Below are positions 13,623 to 20,089 of a stretch of 21,849 nucleotides of DNA, in pieces. A program made the translations under genes and the position numbers. The stretch is from an uncultured Frankineae bacterium (lineage in GTDB: Bacteria; Actinomycetota; Actinomycetes; Mycobacteriales; SCTD01): positions 1 to 21,849 of the forward strand of contig CADCUE010000291.1 of the NCBI GenBank assembly GCA_902805805.1, written 5' to 3'. The notes beneath the pieces are model-generated. The model saw only the letters and a list, made by a program, of their open reading frames with translations, was not told the DNA's origin and searched no databases. Every line of letters begins with the position of its first letter. Position 1 is the first letter of the stretch.

Positions 13623-15959
13623 TCACACGCCGCTGCCCGGGCGGGCGGGCTCGCGGGGCTCGGCCGGTGCCTGCGGCGCCGGGCGTCGCAGCGCCCGCCG
13701 GGTGATCCGGACGCCGGCGGCCACGAGCAGGACCGCCGCCGCGGCACCGGTGACCGCGAGGGCGACCCGGCCGTACTCCGTGGAGCGCACCTCGAGCTCC
13801 ACCGTGCCGCCGAAGGGCTGTCCGCTCGCGTCGACCAGGCCGGCCCGGGCGGTGAAGCGTCCCGACGTGCGCGCCTCCACGCGGACCGACACCTGCTGGC
13901 TGGAGCGGCCGGGCACGACCTGCAGCGCCGTGTCCTCCGACGACAGCCGCGCGGCGCTGGTCGGGTCGAGCCGGACTCCGACGTTGACCGGCTGGTCGAG
14001 GCCGTTCTCCACGTTGAGCCGCACGGTGCCCGTCCGGCCGGTCAGCAGCGCCGGACCGGCGACGAGCGCGATGCGGCCCCGCAGCGCGGCGACGTCGTCC
14101 TGCAGCAGGCGCAGCATCCGCCGCCCCTCGGCCGGCTGCTCGCGCCAGGCGGTGCTGGCCGCCCGGCCGCGGGCGCGCAGCAGCCGCGCCTTGGTGCCCT
14201 TGGCCGTGTCGCTGTCGGCGAGCAGGACCTGCTCGGTGAACTGGTCCGACAGGCGGCGCACCGCGGCGACGTCCCGCACGAAGCCCGGCGAGAGCGCGCG
14301 GTCCTGCGGGACGGTGCTGCGCAGGACCGCCGCGTCGTCGGCGGGCGCCGGTGCCTGCGGGTCGGGCCGCCCGGCGCAGCGCTCGGTCCCCGCCGCGACG
14401 TCGGCGAGCGGCACGCCGCACAGCCAGGGGAGCCGTCCGGTGTCCGCGACGGCGGCGGCGAGGACGGCCGGCTGCAGGTCGGCCCGGCGCTCGGGCGTGA
14501 CCACCAGCGTCCGCGACTCACCGGGTCGCTCGGCCGCGATGATGGCGGTCTCGGCGATCCAGCGCTGCTCGGCCAGCCGCTCGCCCTGCCACCCGTCGTC
14601 GGACGGGTCGGGCTCGACCAGGCGCGACAGGGCCCCGTCGGGGATCAGCGCCGTCACCGGCTCGAGCGTCGAGGGCAGCGTCGTGCGGGCGCTGGGCGTC
14701 CGGTCCTGGGACGGGTCGGACACGACCACCGACTCGTCGAGCAGCAGTGCGGTGCCCTCGCCGGCGGCGAGCGAGTCGACGACGCCGGCGACCGGTCCGG
14801 CCGGCGGCCAGGCCACCGTGGCCAGCGGCGTGCGGTCGAGCAGCCGCCGGGTCTCGGACTGCCCCAGGCGGTGCAGCAGCTCGACGTCGTCCTTGACCGG
14901 CGAGTCGGTGCGGCTGAGCGCGACGACGTCGGGGTCGCCGTACGGCAGCGCCAGCAGGTCCCCCTCGTCGACGGCGGCCTGCAGCGCACGGAGCCACCGC
15001 ACCGCGTCCGGCGAGGCGGGCCGCTCGCTGCGCCCGCCGGTCCCCGACACGGCGTAGGGGCGGCTCATCGCGTCGACGCTGTAGAGCAGGTCGGGGTCCA
15101 CGGCGTACGTGACCGGCACCCGCTCCCCGCGGCAGGCGGCGTCCCGGCTGTCCGCGGGGGCCTCGGCGTCGTCGGCCGGCGACTCGCAGGCGCTCTGTGC
15201 CCCGACGCGCGCTCCGCGCAGCGCCCGCTCGAGCCGGCCCGCGGCGCCCGGCTCGTCCGACAGCAGCCGGGCCAGGCCGTCGTCGACCATCACCGCGCCC
15301 GGGCCGTGGTGCGGCTCGTCGACCAGCGGCACGACCCACGACAGGCGGGTCGGGGCGACCGGGCCCTCCGGGAACCACGGGACGAAGGTGGAGGCGAGCC
15401 CCACCGGACCGCGCGCCCGGCCGGCGGAGCGGGCCCTGGCCTGCACCGCCAGGGGGTGCACGCCGTTGCGCCCGTCGAGCCGCAGGTCGGCGACGCGGAC
15501 GCGGATCTGGAAGCCGGTGCTCGCTCCGGGCGCCAGCTGCGGCGACTGCGCTGCCTGCCCGGGCAGCCGCCGACCGCCGAGGACCGGCTCCCGGGTGGCC
15601 AGGCGCAGCTCGGACCGCGTGGCGAGGCGCCGGCCGACCACCAGACGCACCTGCAGCCCGTCGAGCGTCTCGTCGCCGCAGTTGACGAGCCGGCCGGCCA
15701 CGGTGAACGGCTCGTCCGGGGACGTGGGCGCGCGGGGCAGCAGGGTGCGCACCTCCACGGCGACCGGCGACTCCGCGGTGCCGCCCGCGCACACCTGCTC
15801 GACCGGCGCGTCGGTCGACGGCGCCAGGACCGCGGGAGCCGGCGGAGCGCTGGGAGCGGCCGACTGCGCGCCGGCCGGTCCGGTGAGCAGGACCGTCGGC
15901 AGCACCAGCACCGCGAGAGCCAGCACCGCGCTCGTGCGGCGGGGCGGGACGGACGGCAC
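13623..15959 (-). CDS. DUF6049 family exported membrane-anchored protein
   Basis: A 778-residue protein of the conserved actinobacterial family encoded just before MurJ (Rv3909 position). It has a signal peptide (about 1-31, ending AGA-QSA), a long outer region, a C-terminal transmembrane helix (about 728-750) and a short basic Pro-rich cytoplasmic tail. Residues about 60-190 look like an Ig-like beta domain. The middle (about 200-560) has alternating segments such as VPVTYAVDPDLLYSVDAM, LLALPYGDPDVVAL and TVAWPPAG that resemble a barrel of the polysaccharide deacetylase or GH57 kind; this is an inference. Another beta domain (about 630-725) precedes the helix. The function is unknown; constant linkage with murJ suggests a role in lipid II export or polymerisation. 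It starts at GTG 15959 with a weak GGGAG ten bases upstream. Confidence 0.85.
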   Translation of the reverse strand: MPSVPPRRTSAVLALAVLVLPTVLLTGPAGAQSAAPSAPPAPAVLAPSTDAPVEQVCAGGTAESPVAVEVRTLLPRAPTSPDEPFTVAGRLVNCGDETLDGLQVRLVVGRRLATRSELRLATREPVLGGRRLPGQAAQSPQLAPGASTGFQIRVRVADLRLDGRNGVHPLAVQARARSAGRARGPVGLASTFVPWFPEGPVAPTRLSWVVPLVDEPHHGPGAVMVDDGLARLLSDEPGAAGRLERALRGARVGAQSACESPADDAEAPADSRDAACRGERVPVTYAVDPDLLYSVDAMSRPYAVSGTGGRSERPASPDAVRWLRALQAAVDEGDLLALPYGDPDVVALSRTDSPVKDDVELLHRLGQSETRRLLDRTPLATVAWPPAGPVAGVVDSLAAGEGTALLLDESVVVSDPSQDRTPSARTTLPSTLEPVTALIPDGALSRLVEPDPSDDGWQGERLAEQRWIAETAIIAAERPGESRTLVVTPERRADLQPAVLAAAVADTGRLPWLCGVPLADVAAGTERCAGRPDPQAPAPADDAAVLRSTVPQDRALSPGFVRDVAAVRRLSDQFTEQVLLADSDTAKGTKARLLRARGRAASTAWREQPAEGRRMLRLLQDDVAALRGRIALVAGPALLTGRTGTVRLNVENGLDQPVNVGVRLDPTSAARLSSEDTALQVVPGRSSQQVSVRVEARTSGRFTARAGLVDASGQPFGGTVELEVRSTEYGRVALAVTGAAAAVLLVAAGVRITRRALRRPAPQAPAEPREPARPGSGV

Positions 15960-16077
15960 GGGCGACAGGCTCCCACTGGGCAGGTCGGACGGGCGGGAAG
16001 CGGCCAGGACGGACGTGCCGTCGCCGGCCGGACGTCGGCTCAGACGGTCACGGCTCCGGCGGTCACAACTCAGGCGC
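15960..16077 (-). other. Gap between NUDIX gene and DUF6049 gene
   Basis: A stretch of 118 bases on the minus-strand side between the NUDIX stop and the DUF6049 start. It begins with a set of three imperfect 15-bp tandem repeats. The rest is GC-rich leader with no clear promoter or terminator that I can see, apart from a weak GGGAG ribosome binding site. Confidence 0.5.
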
Positions 16078-16081
16078 TCAC
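16037..16081 (-). repeat. Three imperfect 15-bp tandem repeats at the NUDIX stop
   Basis: On the plus strand the units are GGCTCAGACGGTCAC, GGCTCCGGCGGTCAC and AACTCAGGCGCTCAC. Units 1 and 2 differ at two positions, and unit 3 at about four from either. The third unit includes the NUDIX stop codon. On the transcribed strand the repeats give TGA five times in about 40 bases, in more than one frame. Confidence 0.75.
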
Positions 16082-16566
16082 GCCGTGTCGGCCAGCAGGT
16101 CCGGGACCCGGTCGAGCAGGCGGCGCTCGTCGGCGTACGCCAGCCGGCCGGCGAGCTCGTCCAGCGGCACCCAGGCCACCTCGCTCACCTCCACGTCGGC
16201 GTCGGAGAGCTCCAGCCCGTGGACGGGATCGGTGACGAGCAGCAGGTAGTGGTGCACGGTCTTGTGCACGCGCCGGCCCTCGGCGACGAACCAGAAGTCG
16301 ATCGTCCCGAGCTTGCCGATGACCTGGCCGGAGATGCCGGTCTCCTCGGCGACCTCCCGCACCGCCGTCTGGGCCTCGGTCTCCCCGGGCTCGACGTGGC
16401 CCTTGGGCAGCGACCACAGCAGCCGGCCGCGGCGGTCGACGCGTCCGATGAGGGCCCCTCGAGCGCCGCTCCCGAGCCGGTCGAGCACCAGTCCGCCGGC
16501 GCTGGTCTCGTCCACCCGACGCAGCGGGCGGCGCCCCCCCGGGGTCGGCGCGGGCGGGGGAGTCAC
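16078..16566 (-). CDS. NUDIX hydrolase (MutT-like)
   Basis: A 162-residue NUDIX pyrophosphohydrolase. The full Nudix box GX5EX7REUXEEXGU is seen at residues 56-78, from GHVEPGE through REVAEETGI, preceded by LLWSLPKG. Family members cleave nucleoside diphosphates linked to another moiety using magnesium or manganese. The synteny partner in Mycobacterium is mutT4 (Rv3908). The substrate is not predictable. It begins at GTG 16566, four bases after the YbaK stop; a TACTGT box six bases before the start may drive a leaderless transcript, but coupled translation from the gene in front is equally likely. Confidence 0.93.
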   Translation of the reverse strand: MTPPPAPTPGGRRPLRRVDETSAGGLVLDRLGSGARGALIGRVDRRGRLLWSLPKGHVEPGETEAQTAVREVAEETGISGQVIGKLGTIDFWFVAEGRRVHKTVHHYLLLVTDPVHGLELSDADVEVSEVAWVPLDELAGRLAYADERRLLDRVPDLLADTA

Positions 16567-16570
16567 CGCC

Positions 16571-17158
16571 TCACAGTACGTCGGGCGGCCTCACCGTGCC
16601 TCGCAGGTGCGACGGCGCGCGGACCGTCCCGGCCGCCCGTCGCACGTCCGTCGCGGGGTCCAGGTCGATGACCCGAGGCGGGGCTCCGGTGGTCAGCGGG
16701 ACGCGCTTCGCCCCGGTCACCTCCAGCAGGTCCGACGTCCGGATGCCGAGCGCGACACCGCCCTCGCCCAGCGCGCAGTAGCAGGTCGGGTCCTGCTCGA
16801 GCGCCGTGTCGAGCAGGACCTCGACCTCCGGCGGAAGACCGGCCGGGCAGACCAGCCCCGCGGCGTAGTCGGTGGCCGCGTTGACCTGCTCCGGCCGAGC
16901 GGCCCGCACCGACCGGGCGTCGAGCGCCGTCAGCAGCAGCGCCGGGGAGGGCACTGCTCCGGCGGCGACGACGACGGCGGCGAAGGACGTCCCGGTCGCC
17001 CGCTCGACGACGTAGCAGCGGACGGCCACGCAGCCCCGCTCGAGCTGCAGCAGGCGGGGCAGGTCGTCGGCGTTGAGGAGGCGTCCGGGCAGGCGCACGA
17101 CCTCGTGCGGCACGTCCTGCGCGAGCAGGTCGCGGTGGACGTCCAGTGCGCCCTTCAC
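16571..17158 (-). CDS. YbaK/ProX-like aminoacyl-tRNA deacylase domain protein
   Basis: A 195-residue single-domain protein of the YbaK/EbsC type, which hydrolyses mischarged tRNAs such as Cys-tRNA(Pro) in the cytoplasm. The N-terminal [19 protein letters not shown] matches the family's opening helix, and the core segment [23 protein letters not shown] stands where YbaK proteins have the GGVSPxG motif, here altered to LVCPAG. The usual catalytic lysine next to it is not obvious, so activity is uncertain. The C-terminal [13 protein letters not shown] strand is typical of the family. It starts at GTG 17158 with GAGGAG six bases upstream. It is the first gene of the long minus-strand block and diverges from the CCA transferase. 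Confidence 0.75.
   Translation of the reverse strand: MKGALDVHRDLLAQDVPHEVVRLPGRLLNADDLPRLLQLERGCVAVRCYVVERATGTSFAAVVVAAGAVPSPALLLTALDARSVRAARPEQVNAATDYAAGLVCPAGLPPEVEVLLDTALEQDPTCYCALGEGGVALGIRTSDLLEVTGAKRVPLTTGAPPRVIDLDPATDVRRAAGTVRAPSHLRGTVRPPDVL
16573..16578 (-). promoter_or_regulatory. Possible -10 box (TACTGT) of the NUDIX gene
   Basis: On the minus strand TACTGT overlaps the last base of the YbaK stop codon and ends six bases before the NUDIX GTG. The spacing equals that at the other likely leaderless genes. Its location in a four-base intergenic gap makes chance a real alternative. Confidence 0.3.
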
Positions 17159-17242
17159 GCTGTGCTCCTCCCCGCTCTACGGTCGGTCACCCCAGCACGG
17201 TCCTCCGGTCCGCTGCGCAGAGGAAACCACTCGCCCGGCCGA

Positions 17243-17248
17243 TAGGCT
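17243..17248 (+). promoter_or_regulatory. Probable -10 box (TAGGCT) of the CCA transferase gene
   Basis: TAGGCT ends eight bases before the GTG at 17257, and there is no Shine-Dalgarno sequence in the gap. A leaderless or nearly leaderless mRNA is likely. No clear -35 was seen. The 98-base divergent region 17159-17256 must also hold the promoter of the YbaK gene, which I could not place. Confidence 0.4.
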
Positions 17249-17256
17249 CACCGGTC

Positions 17257-18741
17257 GTGCCCGCGCTGTCCGAAGTCCAGGCGAACGCCGTCCGCGAGCT
17301 GCTGCGGGTGTCGCCGGTGGCGGTCGAGCTGGGCGAGCGCTTCGCCGCGGCGGGGCACGCGCTGCACCTGGTCGGCGGCTCGGTGCGGGACGCCCTGCTG
17401 GGCCGGCTCGGGGACGACCTCGACTTCACGACGGGGGCCCGCCCCGAGCAGGTGCTGGCGCTGGTCGACGGCTGGGCCGACGCGACGTGGGGGACCGGCA
17501 TCGCGTTCGGGACGGTCGGCGTGCAGCGGGGCGGCTACCGCCTCGAGATCACCACCTACCGCGCGGAGGCGTACGACCGCTCCTCGCGCAAGCCCGAGGT
17601 GACGTACGGCGAGGCCATCGCCGACGACCTCGTCCGCCGCGACTTCACGGTCAACGCGATGGCCGTCGCGCTGCCGGACTGGCGGTCACCGGACGCCTTC
17701 GTCGACCTGCACGGCGGGCTCGACGACCTCGCCGCCGGGGTCCTGCGGACACCGGGCACGCCGCAGTCGTCGTTCGGCGACGACCCGCTGCGCATGCTGC
17801 GCGCCGCCCGCTTCGCCTCGCAGCTCGGCTTCCGGGTCGACCCGGAGGTGGTCGACGCGATGCGCGACATGGCCGACCGGCTGGAGATCATCAGCGTCGA
17901 GCGCATCGCCGACGAGCTGAGCAAGCTGCTGTGCGGCGCGCACCCCCGCGCGGGCCTGGAGCTGCTGGTCGACACGGGGCTGGCCGCGCACGTGCTGCCG
18001 GAGCTGCCGGCGCTGCGCCTGGAGATCGACGAGCACCACCAGCACAAGGACGTCTACGACCACACGCTGCAGGTGCTCGAGCGCGCGATCGCCCTGGAGC
18101 ACGACGGTCCCGACCTGGTGCTGCGCCTGGCGGCGCTGCTGCACGACATCGGCAAGCCCCGCACCCGGCGCAAGGAGCCCGGGGGTGGCGTGTCGTTCCA
18201 CCACCACGAGGTCGTCGGCGCGTCGATGGCCCGGCGGCGGCTGTCAGCGCTGCGCTACCCCAAGGACGTCACGGCCGCGGTGGTGCTGCTGACCGAGCTG
18301 CACCTGCGCTTCCACGGCTACCGCGTGGACGGACCGCGCGGCGGGCAGCAGGGCAGCGCCTGGACCGACAGCGCCGTCCGCCGCTACGTGACCGACGCGG
18401 GCGACCAGCTCGAGCGCCTGCACAAGCTCGTGCGCTCGGACTGCACGACGCGCAACCGCCGCCGCGCCGCTGCGCTGGCCGCCGCCTACGACGACCTGGA
18501 GGCCCGCATCGCCGCCCTGGCCGAGCAGGAGGAGCTGGGCCGCATCCGGCCGGACCTGGACGGCCGAGCGATCATGGAGCTGCTGCAGCTGCCGCAGGGA
18601 CCGCTGGTCGGGCAGGCCTACAAGCACCTGCTGGAGGTGCGCATGGAGCGCGGGCCGCTGCCGCGCGAGGAGGCGGTCGCCGAGCTCCACGCGTGGGCGC
18701 GCACCCAGGGTCTCGCCGTCCCGGACCCGCTACCCCGGTAG
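17257..18741 (+). CDS. cca: CCA tRNA nucleotidyltransferase
   Basis: A 494-residue class II nucleotidyltransferase that adds or repairs the CCA end of tRNAs. The head domain has LVGGSVRD (38-45), the metal-binding pair Asp54 and Asp56 in DDLDF, RRDFTVNAMA and the RAARFASQLGF segment. An HD domain follows, with LLHDIGKPRTRR (His296, Asp297), as in many bacterial Cca and PcnA proteins. Mycobacterial Rv3907c, called PcnA, is in the same place; CCA addition rather than polyadenylation is assumed for actinobacteria. GTG 17257 was chosen because it follows a TAGGCT box and gives the family's usual N-terminus; an upstream ATG at 17146 would overlap the divergent YbaK gene. Its TAG stop overlaps the convergent transporter gene. 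Confidence 0.95.
   Translation: MPALSEVQANAVRELLRVSPVAVELGERFAAAGHALHLVGGSVRDALLGRLGDDLDFTTGARPEQVLALVDGWADATWGTGIAFGTVGVQRGGYRLEITTYRAEAYDRSSRKPEVTYGEAIADDLVRRDFTVNAMAVALPDWRSPDAFVDLHGGLDDLAAGVLRTPGTPQSSFGDDPLRMLRAARFASQLGFRVDPEVVDAMRDMADRLEIISVERIADELSKLLCGAHPRAGLELLVDTGLAAHVLPELPALRLEIDEHHQHKDVYDHTLQVLERAIALEHDGPDLVLRLAALLHDIGKPRTRRKEPGGGVSFHHHEVVGASMARRRLSALRYPKDVTAAVVLLTELHLRFHGYRVDGPRGGQQGSAWTDSAVRRYVTDAGDQLERLHKLVRSDCTTRNRRRAAALAAAYDDLEARIAALAEQEELGRIRPDLDGRAIMELLQLPQGPLVGQAYKHLLEVRMERGPLPREEAVAELHAWARTQGLAVPDPLPR
18730..18741. other. Overlapping convergent stop codons of cca and the MFS gene
   Basis: The sequence CTACCCCGGTAG contains the MFS stop (TAG on the minus strand, 18732-18730) and the cca stop (TAG, 18739-18741). 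CTACC and GGTAG are inverted repeats around CC, so one small symmetric element ends both genes. There is no room for a separate terminator between them. Confidence 0.9.
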
Positions 18742-20058
18742 CCGGTCGCCGGCGCCGGCCGCGACGACCGGCTCGGGCGGCTCCTGCGCCGCCCGGCGTG
18801 CGGTCAGGACGCCGTACACCAGCGCGGTCACCCCGTAGCCGCTGGCGACCAGGCCGATCACGAGGTAGCTCTTGCCGTCCGGCGGCAGCAGCACCGCCGA
18901 GGCTGCCGCGGCCGACACGAAGCTGACGTTGAACAGCGTGTCGTAGAAGGAGAAGACGCGGCCGCGGAAGTCGTCCTCGACCGACTCCTGCAGCAGCGTG
19001 TCGACGCAGATCTTGGACGCCTGCGCCGCGAAGCCGAGGAAGAAGGCCGCGACGAGGAACGCCGCGTGGGTGTAGGGGACGCCGAAGACGACCTCCACGA
19101 CGGCGGCCACGGCGAAGACCACCACGATCCAGCGCTGGGTGCCGATCCTGCGCGTGGCGGCCGGCGTGACGAGCGCCGCCAGCAGACCGCCGAGCACGCT
19201 CACCACGACGACCTCGCCCAGCCCGGCGAAGCCGCGGCCGATGGCCCCCTGCTCGGTGTAGAGCAGCAGGGTCGCCACGAACGACAACCCGTAGAAGAAG
19301 CGGTGCGCGCTGATGGCCGCCAGACCGCGCGCCGCCGGTCCGCGCTCGCGCACGTGCGCGGCCCCCTGCAGCACCCCCCGGGCCACGGCGGCCAGCGCCG
19401 AGCGCAGCCGCTCGTGCACCGGCGGCTCGTCCGGGCCGAGCAGGTCCGGCCCGAGACGGTGCGCGAGGGCAGCGGCGAGGACGTAGACGGTGGCTGCGAC
19501 GAGCGCGGTCCGGCTCGCGCCGAGGTCGTCCTCGCCGAAGACCAGCCGCAGGGCCACCGCCGCGCCGCCGCCGGCCGCGGCGGCACCGGCCCCGAGGGTC
19601 GTGCTGACGCTGTTGGCGGTCACGAGCAGCCGGCTGTCGACCACGTGCGGGAGGGCGGCCGACAGCCCCGACAGGATGAAGCGGTTGACCGACACGGCGA
19701 CCAGCGCGAGGGCCACGACCGGGGGGCTGGTCGGGCCCAGGACCGCCAGCAGGACGGCGAACACGACGATCACCGCGGCCCGGACGAGGTTGCCGTGCAG
19801 CAGCACCCGTTGCCGGCGCCACCGGTCCAGGAACACTCCGGCGAAGGGCCCGACGACGCTGTACGGCAGCAGCAGGGTGGCGAAGGCCGCGGCCGCCTGC
19901 CCTGCGGAGGTCGCCCGCTCGGGGTTGAAGAAGACCGCGGAGAACAGCGCGGCCTGGAACAGGCCGTCCGCGAGCTGACCCGACAGGCGCACCCCGAGCA
20001 GGCGGCGGAAGTCGGGCGCGGCCACGACCTCCCGCAGCGCACGGGTGTCGGTGCTCAC
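18730..20058 (-). CDS. MFS transporter
   Basis: A 442-residue major facilitator protein with about 12 hydrophobic helices. The family's inter-helix 2-3 motif appears as GPFAGVFLDRWRRQRVLL (about 70-87), and a second copy-like segment is near the middle (TPAATRRIGTQRWIVV). The central loop carries the basic and Pro-rich stretch GPDLLGPDEPPVHERLR. The substrate is unknown; the family includes drug effluxers and macrolide-type exporters. The GTG at 20058 sits six bases after TACGCT without a ribosome binding site, which suggests a leaderless transcript. It follows a regulator gene by 31 bases on the same strand and ends convergent with cca, sharing 12 bases of coding end. Confidence 0.88.
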   Translation of the reverse strand: MSTDTRALREVVAAPDFRRLLGVRLSGQLADGLFQAALFSAVFFNPERATSAGQAAAAFATLLLPYSVVGPFAGVFLDRWRRQRVLLHGNLVRAAVIVVFAVLLAVLGPTSPPVVALALVAVSVNRFILSGLSAALPHVVDSRLLVTANSVSTTLGAGAAAAGGGAAVALRLVFGEDDLGASRTALVAATVYVLAAALAHRLGPDLLGPDEPPVHERLRSALAAVARGVLQGAAHVRERGPAARGLAAISAHRFFYGLSFVATLLLYTEQGAIGRGFAGLGEVVVVSVLGGLLAALVTPAATRRIGTQRWIVVVFAVAAVVEVVFGVPYTHAAFLVAAFFLGFAAQASKICVDTLLQESVEDDFRGRVFSFYDTLFNVSFVSAAAASAVLLPPDGKSYLVIGLVASGYGVTALVYGVLTARRAAQEPPEPVVAAGAGDRLPG

Positions 20059-20064
20059 GGCAGC

Positions 20065-20070
20065 AGCGTA
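20065..20070 (-). promoter_or_regulatory. Probable -10 box (TACGCT) of the MFS gene
   Basis: On the minus strand TACGCT ends six bases before the GTG start at 20058, in the 31-base gap after the regulator gene. This fits a leaderless transcript. The -35 would lie in the end of the regulator gene, and no good match was seen. Confidence 0.45.
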
Positions 20071-20089
20071 GGGCGGCCGTGCGCGAGGA

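Noticed and set aside
11888..13705. A 605-codon open frame on the plus strand opposite murJ
   Set aside because: It is antisense to an unmistakable MurJ sequence, rich in His, Gln, Arg and Asp as antisense GC-rich frames are, and has no start signals.
13437..16235. A 932-codon open frame on the plus strand opposite the DUF6049 gene
   Set aside because: It is an antisense shadow; the minus-strand frame has signal peptide, domains and anchor, while this one has none.
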